A DNA stretch of 64,000 bases from Euborellia annulipes (lineage: Eukaryota > Arthropoda > Insecta > Dermaptera > Anisolabididae), in the NCBI GenBank assembly GCA_023213315.1, contig JAKCPI010031608.1, positions 30,385 through 94,384 of the forward strand. The letters run 5' to 3'. Under the pieces are notes generated by a model, which searched no databases, was not told where the DNA came from, and saw only the letters and a program-made list of their open reading frames with translations. The translations under genes and the position numbers were made by a program. Each line of letters starts with the position of its first letter. The first letter of the stretch is position 1. Positions 31,597 to 43,329 of the stretch are shown one piece after another.

Positions 31597-31992
31597 CGCG
31601 TCTCGAAAAGCCGTTAGAAGACGATTCAGTAGCGAGTTACGCTAGGCGGCAAGAGATGGCGTTAGTTTTTTCCATAGGGATACAAGGGATTTATTCCATT
31701 TCATTTTAAAGATTCCAGCTAATTAATTAAGTGTAGAAAATTAATTATTTTTTAACACAATGATTACTAATTTAATTATCTATAACATATAGAGCGAATT
31801 TTTTAAAAATATCTATTATTATTTAATGCGATTAATCTAAAAAAAGAATGTATTTTTTCGAAAATCAAAAAAGAGCTTCTATAAGTTGTAGATATTTTAA
31901 ATAGCTTTAATTTAAAACAAATTTGAGGTCGATAGCTTCAAAATTGAAGCCGCAATCTCTCAAAATTAGCACCCTGAGACGCGCACCTTAAT
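31597..31992 (+). mobile_element. Family L element, copy 1
   Basis: Runs from ACGCGTCTCGAAAAGCC to GAGACGCGCACC. Shares GGCGGCAAGAGATGGCGTTA, TAGGGATACAAGGGATTTAT, TTGTAGATATTTTAAATAGC and GGTCGATAGCTTCAAAATTG with the inverted copy at 49836-50235. Ends carry GCGTCTC in inverse orientation. Non-coding. Confidence 0.7.
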
Positions 31993-33166
31993 AACTTTTT
32001 AAATACATAGTATCGATGTCTACCGGGGGACGTTCTACCGTTGATTGCTCGGGGATCACCAATCCCGCAACGATTGTGGTGTTGTTCTTCCTATAAATTT
32101 TTTGAAAAGATTTCATTCTCTAGTAACGATAAATAAATAAATAAATAAATAAAAGGCCCCTCTCACCCAATATGCAAAACTTATTTTAAACTACAAAATT
32201 AGTTCTTAAACTATAATTAAGCACAGAAGATTTAACTCTTGAAACTTTCCTAAGACTTTGATATAAAATAAACAACCATGATTTTACGTACATACTCTCT
32301 CGCTTACGTACATCATTCTGAGAGAGGAGGGGAAGATAAATTTTAACAATTTAAATAAATCTAATTAGTGGAAAATCGAACAAGAGAAGGGCGAACAAAG
32401 GAGGAGAGAGAGAGAGAGAAAGGTTTAAAACTTTAATTAATTGAAATTTAGAACAATAACGGATAATAAGAGGGCTAGCTAGACTGGCTTTGAGCTTCTT
32501 TTACTCCAAAAGGATAATCCACCTATCGAGAAATATCGTTTTATTAATTTAAAATCCTTTTTCGATTATTTAAAATTTTAATTATAGTCCCAAACACCCT
32601 AAATGAGTTTTCTCAAATAAAATATATAGTCAAAAATCAACCTTGTAAATTTTTCTACATATTAAAAAAAAGTCCCATAAAAATCCGTCAAATGATTTCA
32701 GAGTTAATGCGTTAAAAAAGAAAAATTTAAATTAAATCTCACAACTAATTTTATATAATTAATCATTTATTTATTAAATTTTAATTTTCTTATTTAAATT
32801 TAAATTAATTAAGAAATTATTAAACAACAATAAAAATACAATAGGCTTAAGTTAACTAAAAAAAAAATAATTTCCAGTTTTTTGGTTTCAATTTTAATTA
32901 AATTTATAATTAATAGAATTTAGATTTAAATAAATTAAATTAAAGAAATATTATAAATTTTAGTTAATAAATTAAATTTCAAAATAATAAAAAAATAAAG
33001 AAATTAAAATTTAATAAATCATATTAATTAATTAACGGAATTTAACGAATTTTAATCAAAATTATTATTGTTGCGTTATTATGATTGATTTATTATTATT
33101 ATTGATTTATTGATTATTTATTTTTTGTAAAGAGAAATCAAGAGAAAATTTTTTATTATTTTGTTT
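31993..33166. other. AT-rich spacer, no gene seen
   Basis: (AAAT)n at 32128-32155, (GA)n at 32403-32420. About 32530-33120 is extremely A/T-rich with the weak repeat AAATCCGTCAAxxxxTTxxxGAGTTAA, shared with about 25665-25690 and 36410-36440. Confidence 0.45.
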
Positions 33167-33675
33167 TTACTTTCTCTTACCTATATATATGTACCGAGAG
33201 AGAGAAAGTAATGAATTAACGTCAAAATTCGATGGAAATACACGTTTTGAGGTCCCCTGTCTGTCTATGTTTGAACAAAATATCTCAAAAACTAAAACGG
33301 CTAGGATATTGAGAATTGATATTTATGTTAAGTACCCCCCTGGGACGTGACCCGAAGCTTTTGAACAAAATCGGCCAAAGAGTACTAGTACTTTACTGAT
33401 GTACTTTTTCAGTTTTTTTCGATTTTCCCAATATTCACTCTAAAGATTTTGATTAAAATACATAAATAAATTATTTTTTAGATGCTCTTTAAAATGTATA
33501 TTCTCATTTTGCTCTTAAAATTGTTTGAAGCACACTTTATTCTTGTACTGAAATGCCGTGTTAACAAAAAATATTTTAAACTTTACATCTTATATGTTGA
33601 CAAAAAAAATCTGGTGTGGCAAGCACCGAAAACAACTTTCAATTTCGGTTCTTTGCTTGTCATACCAGATTTTTT
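33167..33675 (+). mobile_element. Family A element, near full length
   Basis: TTTACTTTCTCTTACCTATA start, (GA)n, body with AGAGTACTAGTACTTTACTG, and a shortened hairpin AATCTGGTGTGGCAAGCACC ... GCTTGTCATACCAGATT. The 65-codon frame at 33482-33679 is a reading of the repeat; its first residues recur at 60079-60285 for the same reason. Confidence 0.8.
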
Positions 33676-34108
33676 TTAGTTATTAGAATACAAAATAAGA
33701 GATCAATAGTAAAAGAGAAATTATCAAAAACAAAAACATAGAGAGAGAGAGAGAGAGAGAGAGTAAAAATAAAAAATGGCTTTCTATTAATCATATAAAA
33801 TTGAAAATTTCATTATTCATTTTTCCTTTTACTTAAAACAACAACAACAAAGATTTATTTTTTTTCAACAGATGCATTTAAGGGGATGGAGAGGTCCATC
33901 TCTCTCCCTCTGATTTCCAACTCCACATATAATTTCAAAGTTTGCTGTCTCTCTCTGTGAGTGAAAGAGAGGATGTTGAAAGTTTGTAGCCAGTTATCCT
34001 CGAGGAGGTGAAGGGCTTTGGTCTATTAGCCTTTCTCTCTTTGAAGGCGATGGGGTTGTAGAATAACAGACACCATCCTGGTTATGTAGTCTATGTGTTC
34101 ATCATTAA
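33676..34108. other. Unique-looking spacer
   Basis: (GA)n at 33739-33762, CAACAACAACAA at 33839, then normal-composition sequence at 33870-34090 with CT-rich pieces. No frame or domain supports a gene. Confidence 0.4.
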
Positions 34109-34685
34109 GGGGGTTCTGGAGTGACGTCTAAACGTACTTTAAAAAAAAACTAGACTATTATAAGGAATTTTTCAATGCGGTTTTTTTTTTTTAAATGAAT
34201 TAAATTCATAATAGATTATTTGGACATCGAGGTATAATTTTTTTAATGACTTATTAAAAAATTATCGTTATCAATTTTTTTGTTATCAAGGAAATACAAA
34301 AAAAAAACAATCTGTCCCAATAATCTTTTTTTTTTAATTTAAAAATGAATTTATTGTTATTATTAATCACAATTATTAAGAAATTTTTAAAATAAGCTTA
34401 GATGATTTATTTACAATTCAACTATCAAATTAGTTCAGCATTCTTGCAATAGATGGCAGGCTAGTCTAACAGCCGATCCCCTATTAGCCTATATTTATAT
34501 ATTTTTATGCTTTTATAAAAGATACATAATATATAATAACATTTAAAAAGTATTTATTGTTAAAAGATCAATGAAAATCAACCAAATGCATTAAATATTA
34601 TTAGCTACCATTCTGACATCTCTTGGCAAATTTTTGAATTACTTGATTTTTTGGGCATACTTTTTATGACACACCGCCGAAGACG
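34109..34685 (+). mobile_element. Family E element, copy 3
   Basis: Starts GGGGGTTCTGGAGTGACG after ATTAA. The interior matches copy 1 on the opposite strand over almost its whole length. The right terminal 50 bp are lost after TTTATGACACACCGCCG. Confidence 0.7.
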
Positions 34686-35068
34686 TCATCATTCAAATTA
34701 CACTAAGTAAATAAGAAAATTAAATCAATTTTGTTCCCTTATTTGTTTACAAACAACGACAACAACAAGCTCTTTTTCTTTTTCCCTAGTCAAAAGCACA
34801 GAGAGAGAGAGAGAGCGGCATTGCGGTCATTGCAAAAGATTTTTCTCTCTTTTTTTTTTTTTTTATTTTGGCAAACGACCAGACAGACATAAGATAAATA
34901 TGAGAGCCTGGGGCTTTTCAATTTATCAAATTGAGCTTTCAAAAAAAAAAAAAAAAAAAAACAGCTTTGAATTATGATCTCCCTCTCTCTCTCTCTCTTT
35001 CGTTTCTTTTTTGAGGGTTTAATTACCAACACGATTCATTGATGACAATTTTGTATTAATTTGTTATT
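34686..35068. other. Microsatellite-rich spacer
   Basis: GAGAGAGAGAGAGAG (34801-34815), T-run (34851-34863), A-run (34941-34960) and (CT)n (34982-35000). The 80-codon minus frame at 34790-35032 is built from these runs. Confidence 0.6.
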
Positions 35069-35502
35069 AAAGTGAAACTTTTATTTGATCCCCTCAAATT
35101 TTTTCGCTCCTCTATCAGCATGTTGCGTTACATTCAAAGGCCGTGACGCTACAAGCCATGACGTCACAAGCCGTGACGACAAAAATAGGAAAGTTGAAAT
35201 TTAATATATTTGACGAATTATAAAAAAAATAATTGTGAGATTTAATTATTCAATTTTTAAATTGATAAAATATAATTTTTAAAATAATTTAGAATGATTC
35301 AAATCTTCAATTACTAAATAAATATTGTTCTCAGTTTTGAACATGCGTCTATTGATTTCCCATTTTCCAATTATTAAGTTAAGATTAAAAACGCGATTTT
35401 AATACCCTTAATTGAATAATTTTCTGAAAATTTTCAGTTAAACGTCTACGATCCGAAAAAAAGTTTCACTTGCATCGTGGTTTCATAAAACCACAAAATG
35501 AT
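35069..35502 (+). mobile_element. Family D element, copy 6
   Basis: From AAAGTGAAACTTTTATTTGA to the CACAAAATGA terminus. The minisatellite has three full units (about 35133-35177) after a broken first one (TTACAT). Confidence 0.85.
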
Positions 35503-35992
35503 TTTTTAATTTATAATATTTCTGCTATTAAAACTTTACAAAAATATATTTTAGAAAATTCCTTGACTTTCAGCGCGCGTTCAACAGTGTTCTTCTTCTC
35601 GACCACCCTTTCAAATGCACTGCTTGGCATTGTTTGATAACAATATTGTTTTTTCTTGATTTCGTCTTTTCTTGTTTACAAAAAAAACAAAAAAAAAAAA
35701 AATTGATATTTATGAACTAAAGAATGGCTTTTAATTTATCGAATAAATTTAACATAACCTCAATCCATCAAGTTTATTTACTTGTTAGTTTTTTTTTTTT
35801 CACCCACCACCAGATGATTATTATTAAATAAATTGTGAGTTGCAAAATAAAATTGATACTCAATCATTTTTTTTCTTTTTTTTTTAGTGTGTGTTTAATA
35901 ATGACATCTTTTTTTTCTAAGGCCTTTCAAAATAACTTCATCTTAAAAAATAAAAATGTTGAATAATAAAATAAAGTATTGTGCTAGGTACA
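35503..35992. other. AT-rich spacer, no gene seen
   Basis: T- and A-runs only; GCGCGCGTTC at about 35572. Confidence 0.5.
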
Positions 35993-36386
35993 CTCTAAAA
36001 TAAACAAATAGATCTTAAAAAGTAATGTAGAAACAATCAGCGTTAAAAAAAATGCTATTCTCTAAACAAAGTTTTAACAGCGGCGTTAAGATGTTGCTTT
36101 TATTTTAAAGCTATCAAAATCATAACCTTACTTTTTAGGTTAAAGACGCCATTTTTATTTTAAACACGTCGTTAAAATATTAAAGGCTCCCTCTAGACAT
36201 GGCATTAATTTTTAACACTATTTACTAAATGTTAACGCTTTGGCTTTGAAGTTTTTGTTTACAGAATAAGCTATTTGAGGCAAGGAAGTGATTTTAAAAA
36301 GCATTTTTTAACGCTTACATTTCTTTTTAACACCCATTTATTTATTTTAAAATTTTAACGTCTGTTTTTAGAGAATAGACTTGTAG
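35993..36386. mobile_element. Family F element, uninterrupted copy
   Basis: Left TAAAATAAACAAATAG..TTAAAAAGTAATGTA and right TTTTTAACACCCATTTATTT are inverted. Inside them GCGTTAAAAAAAATGCTATT faces AAGCATTTTTTAACGC. This copy shows where the insert in 13742-14925 landed (after AGCTATTTGAGGCAA at about 36270). Confidence 0.65.
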
Positions 36387-37324
36387 AGTTTTTCAAAAAA
36401 AAAAAAAAGACCATCAAAATTCGTGATGTTGTTTCGGAGTTTATTCATTATAAAAGAAAATTTAAAATTAAATCCTACAATTTTTATTTTATAATTAATC
36501 AAATATATTAAATTTAAATTAATTTTTTTTTTAATTTCAACAGATTAAGCTTTTATAGGAATAAAATAGAATTTAATGTATCAATATTTAAATTATTTTT
36601 ATAGAAAAAGCAATTAATAATAAAAGAAATTAAATCGTATGAACATGGAAACCACTGGACGAATTTTTATGGGTTTTTTTTTAATTTTTTTGATGAATAA
36701 AGAGCATTTCTATATATATAATAGCTGAGTGTCTGTCCGTCTATCTGTTTAACCAATTAAGTTCTCCGTACTTTTGGGAAAATATTGTGCAGACATTCAT
36801 TTTTTTTTTTTAAACTCAAAACGGGTATTTCCATCAAAATCTTTAACATGATCGCAATACTTTTATATAAATAAGAGAAAGTAAAAAAGTAATTAATATT
36901 TATTTGTTTTTGTTTTTACTTTTTCTTTCATAAATAAAACAAAAACTCTTTACAATTTCATTATGTCGGTGTGTTTGTGTGTGGCTACGTATTTCTCTCT
37001 CCCGCCCACCCAGAAACAGAGAGAAAGAGAGAAAAACGTATTCAAATGAGCTTTCTTTTTCTTTTTTTTTTTATCTTGACTCGGAAAGTTTAATGGAATT
37101 TTCAAATTTAACGTAACACACACACACACACACACAGACATTTTTTTTTGTGTGTTCTCTTATATATTTGTTGCTGATTCAAATTCTTTTTTTTTTTTTA
37201 ATATGAGACTTTCTTCTTTTCTTATCTCGTTAATAAAAAAATTTTTTTTTTTTTTTAAATAAAAGTTATAACAATAGATCAATCCCAAAAAAGTATTTTT
37301 TAAGTAAAAACTCATTCTTAACAC
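36387..37324. other. Spacer with Helitron 5' end and (CA)n
   Basis: TCTATATATATAATAGCTGA at 36709 followed by GTGTCTGTCCGTC is a Helitron-type 5' end without a traced 3' end. CAAAACGGGTATTTCCATCA (36817) to GAGAAAGTAAAA (36875) is a family A remnant on the minus strand. (CA)n at 37114-37137. Confidence 0.45.
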
Positions 37325-37389
37325 ATTTCAGGAGACAATATTGAATCTTAGATACTGAGACATTTCCCCAGGTAGAAATTCAACCTTAA

Positions 37390-37830
37390 AACTAGCTAAG
37401 TTTAAGCTTAAAATTAGCTAACTAAATTAGCTTAGTTTAAGCTTATTTTGTAACGCTTTGCATAGCTAGCAGCAAGCTTACCGAATTAGCTTAAAATTAG
37501 CTAAAAAAACTAGCTAAAAATAAGGTTGTTTTGTTAGCTTAAAATAAGCTTGAAATTAGCTTAAAATAAGCTTAAAATTAGCTAACAAAACTAGCTAAGG
37601 GCAAGGTTGTTTTGTTAGCTTAAAATAAGCTTGAAATTAGCTTAAAATAAGCTTAAAATTAGCTAACAAAACTAGCTAAGGGCAAGGTTGTTTTGTTAGC
37701 TTAAAATAAGCTTGGAATTAGCTAACAAAACTAGCTAAGGGCAAGGTTGTTTTGTTAGCTTAAAATAAGCTTGAAATTAGCTTAAAATAAGCTTAAAATT
37801 AGCTAACAAAACTAGCTAAGGGCAAGGTAT
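37390..37830. repeat. 81-bp minisatellite of AGCT motifs
   Basis: CTAGCTAAGGGCAAGGTTGT-type units start at 37510, 37591, 37672, 37731 and 37812: spacings 81, 81, 59, 81, so one unit carries a 22-bp deletion. Each unit is itself made of TTAGCTTAAAATAAGCTT pieces with both orientations of AGCT. Confidence 0.85.
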
Positions 37831-37998
37831 GGTATTTTGAGTTAAAAAAAAGTATTTGCAAAAAATAAAATTTTTATTTAAAATATTTTTCCAACACAAA
37901 CAAAAGATATAAAATACATATATATGGACCATTTATTTTGAAAGTGGTGTAAGTCCACTTTTTACAAAAAATGAGAAATCACATAATTTATCAATATA

Positions 37999-38964
37999 GA
38001 GTAAGGTGGGGCAAAAGTCCGCACGGGGCAAAAGTCCGAATCCTCATTTTAAAATCCCCGGTAGACTTGGCGTTGTTCTAAACAACTTTGTTAGGTAGGT
38101 AACAACAAGAACAGATGATGATTCGAAATTCAATAACGTGTTTGAAGCCGATTGTTAACAATGAGCAAATTTATGTTTTTGTCACCTTCCATCTAAAATT
38201 TATGGAAATTCTCATGGTTGCAACATGTACCAGCATGCACTTTTCTAACTGTCTAATGTCTTTGATTGCAAGCTGATAACCCTAAATAAATATTTTAAAA
38301 CCTTTTTTTCTCTACAGTTAACAATAAAAATTTTTTGTAACACTTCGATGAAAATAGCTAAATGGGGCAAAAGTCCGCGGCCTCGACGGGGCAAAAGGCC
38401 CAATGGATCTCCAATGGAACATATGTCACCCAATGGTATTCGAGTTTCTAATACCCCTACCTAGTATTTTCTGGGTTTCTAATACCCCTACCTAGTAGTT
38501 TCTCGGATTAATGAGCCTAGGAAAACGAGCACGACCCGAAATGTTTATGCAGGTTATGAACTTCAATCTTACTGGGGACTAATTGTTATTAGGGCTATCG
38601 TGTATTTCTAATAAATAAAATAAATACATAAAACATACATATACCTAATGTATTTCTTATTAAGTCTTTTTTATACCCTGGTTCGAGACGGTTGTTCTCT
38701 GCAGGGGCAATTGTTTGCACCTAAGGACTTTTGCCCCGCTAGTGCGGACTTTTACCCCCTCGGTGGGGCAAAAGTCCGCAAATGAAAATTTTTGTTTAAA
38801 TACCTCTCCTACTCTTATACTACCGAATTGGAAACCAAAAAAATTATGTAAGATAGCCAATTAACCAGGCTTTCAGGGGATGTTCCTATTTTTATTGTAT
38901 CTTTCATAGGAAGGTCAAAAAAAATTCCCAAAGAAAAACTGCGGACTTTTGCCCCACCTTACTC
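37999..38964. mobile_element. MITE H with GGGGCAAAAGTCCGC termini
   Basis: TIR GAGTAAGGTGGGGCAAAAGT (continuing CCGC) at 37999-38022 and its inverse at 38941-38964, with TA on both sides, as in TA-targeting DNA transposons. The GGGGCAAAAGTCCG core occurs about eight times in all (two at the left end, two near 38365, three at 38724-38780 in both orientations, one at the right end). The frames at 38245-38433 and 38660-38860 (minus) have no domain. Confidence 0.85.
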
Positions 38965-39716
38965 TATATTTATTTTTAAAACATGCAGTTAATAAATCAC
39001 CATGTTATATTCTTTATGAAACCAAGCACTTAGCACTGGACCTAAAAATCTAAAAAAAAATATTTAATCATTTAAGCTTATTTCTTATTTATTTTATATG
39101 TAATAAATATACTTACATAAATGATGAATAGCGTCTTTCAGGGGGGGGGGGGGGGCAAAATAGATATTTAAAAAATTAGTTTGCACCCCTCGAATTTTTA
39201 AAACACAAATTTAAATTCTAAAAAAAAATTCACGATCCTATCAGGCCTAAAGTTTAGAGTAGACTAACCTGACCAAAGCTGCCTGTGTCCACTCTAACTG
39301 TAAATTCTTTTGTTTACAAATGCTTCCTTTTTGGGTTTTTCCAGGTAGGCAGGAGGTCTTTTTTTTAAATTATAAATAAAAGAGTTAAAATTCAAGAATA
39401 ATATTAGGTTACTATTTACACTCATTCTAAGTAATTAAAAAATTTATTATTTAAATTTTATTTAATATACTGATACTCTGCCAAATTTATATTTATTAAG
39501 AATAATTATTCAAAATGATTTTTCTCAAATTAAAAATTTTTTTTATATACATTTGATAGAAGAGCAGGTGCTATGGAGGGGGGGTTTGCCTGCGGCCCTG
39601 GTCAGTACCTTAAGATAAAAGTAATTACTTATTCGAATACAATACAACCTTATAGTATCAATGGAATGTAAGGTTGCTTTAAGCTAGATATCCAAGATAA
39701 AAACGAACCTTGAAAT

Positions 39717-39985
39717 TAGCTTAGAAAACTAGCTAAAAACAAGCTAATAATAAGCTAAAAACAAGCTAATAATAAGCTAGAAATAAGATAGCAGCAACCT
39801 AAGGAAACTAGCTAATAATAAGCTAATAACAAGCTAATAATAAGCTAATAACAAGCTAATAATAAGCTAATAATAAGCTAATAATAAGCTAATAATAAGC
39901 TAATAATAAGCTAATAATAAGCTAGAAATAAGCTTAAAAAACTATCTTAGACTCTAAGCTTAAATAAAGCTAATTCTAAGCTAAT
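39717..39985. repeat. AAGCTAATAAT short tandem repeat
   Basis: More than 20 direct copies of AAGCTAATAAT/AAGCTAATAAC-like units (10-12 bp), forming the right subterminal repeat of element M. The motif AGCTAA is shared with the left array. Confidence 0.9.
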
Positions 39986-40745
39986 AACTTGTCCGATTTT
40001 CTACCTGGGTCAATGAAATTTTTTATGCATTTTTTTTTAATGAATTAAATTTTTGAGCATTCTACTTTCTCTTACCCTATATATGAAATATTTTTTTTAT
40101 TATTACGCCCCTTCAGTCAGCGGCCATTGGGCACCATAAAAACATTATAAAAAATACAAAATCAAAATGATACAAAACCATACAAAAATAATGCCTTAAC
40201 AATATGAATACAATATTAAAGCAAAAACAAAACCATATAAATACAATATAAAACCCTACATTTTTGTGTCTATATCAGATGACGTATTTCTGCCAGAGAA
40301 ATTTCATTAATTTTTAGATTTTAATTAACTGTAAGAGGCTGAATTTTTTTTTTTTTTTTTTTTTGATGACGTAAATGTTGATGACGATGATCGAGGCACG
40401 TCATATGCACTGTTTTTTTTTTTTTTTTTTTTTTATTAAAATTTGAAAATTATTTTTTTTATATTTATAGGAAATGCAAAAAAAAATTTCTATTATATGA
40501 TAATAATAAATTTTTTTTATTCTAAAAATGTACAAATCATTAATATCTAACTTGTAAGAATTAAATAAATTGATGACAAATTTAGGTACTTTTCTTAAAA
40601 AAAAAAAACGATTAAATAGTTCAGCACTCTTGCAAAAGATGGCAGGCTAATCTAAAAGCCGTCATTATCAGATCACCTATATATTTTTATGCTGTTATAA
40701 ATGATATATCATAATATATATAAACTATTCATGTTTGCTTCCTAA

Positions 40746-41145
40746 AGCCCCTTAAGTATAAATATATTTGTGGGCTGCCTCATAGACTTTAAAAAATATT
40801 CAACGAAATTGCAAAACTTTTCACGCTCTAATTCGTAAAAGATTAAGAATGGGGAAAGTGTTAGTTGCCTATTTCTTAATTGAGATTTTAAGTGTTATTA
40901 TATATTAGAGAGCGGTACCGGTTAGGGGTATTCTTTGCATGAAAGTCCCCACACTTTTTTTATGTTTTATTTAAACGAGAGCAATTGCCTTCAACTCCAT
41001 TTGCGTCCCTTCTCATTTTTCTGCCCTCTTATTTTAACACATAATAATATTTGCTCAATTGTTTGAATATTTATAGGCTTAAAGGAACTCTTAATATCCA
41101 CTCTAATAAAATGTAAATAGACTAATTACGATAATTAACTTGCGC
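40746..41145. other. Spacer, no gene seen
   Basis: Contains AGAGCGGTACCGGTTAGGGG (about 40918), otherwise AT-rich. It leads into the hammerhead-like motif. Confidence 0.4.
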
Positions 41146-41185
41146 CTGAAGACGGGCAACTCGAAACGTCTTTTCGTATGATTGA
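41139..41185 (+). ncRNA. Small hammerhead-like motif
   Basis: CTGAAGA (41146-41152), one base, stem II GGG/CTC (41154-41162) with a CAA loop, then GAAAC-GTC (41163-41170). Matches the CTGANGA...GAAA core, with stem III reduced to AC/GT. Stem I pairing is poor (distal ACGA/TCGT only). Confidence 0.45.
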
Positions 41186-41515
41186 GATCAAAAATATTAT
41201 AATCATTGTATGTTTGTTAACACCAGATTTCCAAGGCCGTTTTATTTTTCAATTTTTTTTATCAGAGTATTTTTTATTTTATTGATAAAACTCTTTGATA
41301 ACATTTTATTTATTTATTTTAAAGAGACAGGGAGAATTATATTTAAAAAAAAAATTTAAAAAGGTTTGACTTTATCAATAAATTACGGTTTATTTTTTTT
41401 ATCCATGAAAAATCAAATGTGGCAAAACCTCGGGTGGGTGACTCCGACAAATCAGCGTGTGGAACGTCCCCGGTAGCCATCGGGATATTAAAACCCGTAA
41501 ATGGCCTCAGTAGTT

Positions 41516-41761
41516 TTTTTTTTTTTTTTTCTCATTCACACTCACACACACATTCACACAGTCTTTTCGGCAACTCTGGCCATTTAAGACTTTTGACGAT
41601 AACCGTTGTAATTAATAAATGTATTTGGGGTTCAGGCATTTCTATTTAAGCCATCTGGTATCCAAATGGCTTAAATAAAATCTTCGGACTGTCTGGGTCC
41701 GAACCCTCGACGTTTGGTATAGGAGGTAGGTACGCTACATACTACGCCAAACTCGGGGGCG
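41516..41761 (-). mobile_element. SINE family 1, full length, with target duplication
   Basis: Minus-strand copy with tRNA-like head at the right (GGGTTCGGACCC B-box), (TG)n tail and T-run at the left. Flanked by CCTCAGTAGTT at 41505-41515 and 41762-41772. The 76-codon plus frame at 41419-41649 crosses the SINE tail and is not a gene. Confidence 0.85.
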
Positions 41762-41804
41762 CCTCAGTAGTTAAAAGGGTTAATCATTTATGAATGCCAA
41801 ATTA

Positions 41805-41900
41805 CCCACGTGGCCGAATGGTGTTGACAAATGATAAAACTACGAAGCGTGGGTTCGGAGCCCTGAAAAAAAGTGTGACTGAAATCCCTTATATATATAT
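41805..41900 (+). mobile_element. tRNA-like SINE (family 3) fragment
   Basis: ACCCACGTGGCCGAATGGTG resembles an A-box region and GCGTGGGTTCGGAGCCC a B-box region. The acceptor stem does not close and there is no tRNA 3' end, so this is a SINE or tRNA pseudogene rather than a tRNA gene. Confidence 0.4.
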
Positions 41901-41989
41901 CATATCTAAATAAAATGTATCGTTAAAGTTTTTATGACTTGAGAAGCCGAAAAGAAAAAAAAAATATCAAATTGATTATCAACAAGTAT

Positions 41990-42230
41990 TTAATTATTAG
42001 GTTATCTTAATCTCTTTCTAAATAAATAAGAAATTTTGAATAATTGAATAATTATTTAGCATAGCGAAGCGCCGGCGAAACGGAACCAACGCTCTATTTA
42101 AATAAATAAAAGTTTTTGCATGAATGTTTAATTATTTAGCGTAGCGAAGCAGAACGAGCTCTTGTTGCTAGTCTCTATATAAATAAATAAGACATTTTGC
42201 ATGATTGTACAATTATTTAGTGACTAAAAT
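41990..42230. repeat. Degenerate tandem repeat, about 85 bp, three units
   Basis: CTxTxTAAATAAATAAGA..TTTTGCATGA and AATTATTTAGCRTAGCGAAGC recur three times, the last unit incomplete. GCTAGT|CTCTATATAA at about 42166 looks like joined Helitron-type ends, but the hairpin is missing. Confidence 0.5.
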
Positions 42231-42257
42231 CAAATAAAAATTCTATATTATTTCGTT

Positions 42258-42460
42258 GACGTTTCGAGAACATGTCGCTTCCATCTTCTTTTTGAGCTTG
42301 TCACTATATAATAGTACCTCATACAACTGTTACATTTGTTACATATTATACACAATGTGCTTATTGTTTAATTTTAATTCAATTTTCATCTACTTATAGA
42401 TAAAGAAATAACACTAGGTTAAGTTTCAAAAGATTTTTAGTACGTCATCTTCAGAGCTAT
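42258..42460 (-). ncRNA. Two decayed hammerhead-like motifs
   Basis: On the minus strand AAGAAGATGGAAGCG ... TCTCGAAACGTC (42290-42258) and CTCTGAAGATGACG ... TTTTGAAACTTAA (42456-42420). Core-like strings are in the right order but stem pairing is weak in both. The second adjoins AACACTAGGTTA (about 42408), as at 3498. Confidence 0.3.
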
Positions 42461-42469
42461 GACACAACT

Positions 42470-43329
42470 GTCTACGCTTATTCTAAAACCGTTAAAATTA
42501 ATTTTCCGGCCCAATAGACTATAAATTATTTATAAAAATCTATTAAAATTAAATTTCAAATAATTTTTATTAAATGTATTATTTCAAAAGTTTTTGAGAA
42601 TTTTTTGAGCGTGGGGATGCAGAGGAAAAAAAAACCTTCATTAGAGAAGACTTTAAAAAATCGTTTCCCTTAAAGACGAAAGAAAGAAAGCAAAAAAAAA
42701 AAAAAATCCCTTAAATCCTTCGATAATTTCACTTGACATTAATAATATCCCCAAAGGGGGAGTAAATAAATCGTCTCTCCTTTATAAATGATATTGAATG
42801 TATTTTTTTTAATCCTTGTAAAAAAAAAAATAAACACTTTTTTGTTCTTATTAAACAACACAAAAATAAATAACGCACACACCGGGAATTAAGTTAAACG
42901 TTAAATTAATTAAGCATAAAGCTTAAAGGGCGGCGCTTTAAGTTCATATACATGCATAAACCGTTGATTCGGTGGTGGGGGGCACTAATGAGGGCCGTAA
43001 ACCCCCCCGCCCCCCTCCCTTACGTTACTAATTAGGATTATTGTTATTGTAGCTTTAATGTTGTTCATCATAAAAGTCAATGTGCGACGACTCAAAACTC
43101 GTAAAGAACAAAACAAGTTAATTAATGAATTTAAATTTAATCAATTTTCTTTTAACGTGTTTGTGTATGTGAATTGATCAGGTGATAAAACAATCAATTG
43201 TTCTATAATACCGTAATATTAAATAAATAAACTGTATTTTAAACTGTTGGAACATTTGGTGTGACTGGTCGACTAACTTGAAGTACTAACAAGGGGAGTG
43301 CATAGCCTTCATGTCACCGATTTGAACGA
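42470..43329. other. AT-rich spacer, no gene seen
   Basis: A G/C-run pair at 42970-43015 suggests a decayed MITE. ATTTGGTGTGACTGGTCGAC at about 43253 is an isolated family A hairpin arm. Confidence 0.4.

Larger units (their letters stand above)
37367..40009. mobile_element. 2.6-kb element M with AGCTAA-rich ends
   Basis: TIRs CCCAGGTAGAAA (37367-37378) and TTTCTACCTGGG (39998-40009), flanked by TC on both sides. Long subterminal minisatellites built on AGCTAA/TTAGCT lie at 37390-37830 and 39717-39985. The middle is AT-rich and holds MITE H (37999-38964). A C/G-run is at 39139-39152. No transposase frame, so non-autonomous. Superfamily not identified. Confidence 0.65.
37325..40745 (+). mobile_element. 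Family E element, copy 4, interrupted
   Basis: The left part (TTCAGGAGACAATATTGAAT, 37328-37366) and right parts (40010-40077 and about 40430-40745, with GGCAGGCTAATCTAAAAGCC) align with copy 2. Element M fills 37367-40009, and a second unrelated stretch lies at about 40078-40430 (CCCTTCAGTCAGCGGCCATT, T-runs at 40340-40364 and 40411-40434). Confidence 0.6.

Noticed and set aside
42060..42180. Head-to-tail Helitron junction (GCTAGT|CTCTATATAA)
   Set aside because: There is no 3' hairpin before CTAG, and the same sequence is explained by an 85-bp degenerate tandem repeat.
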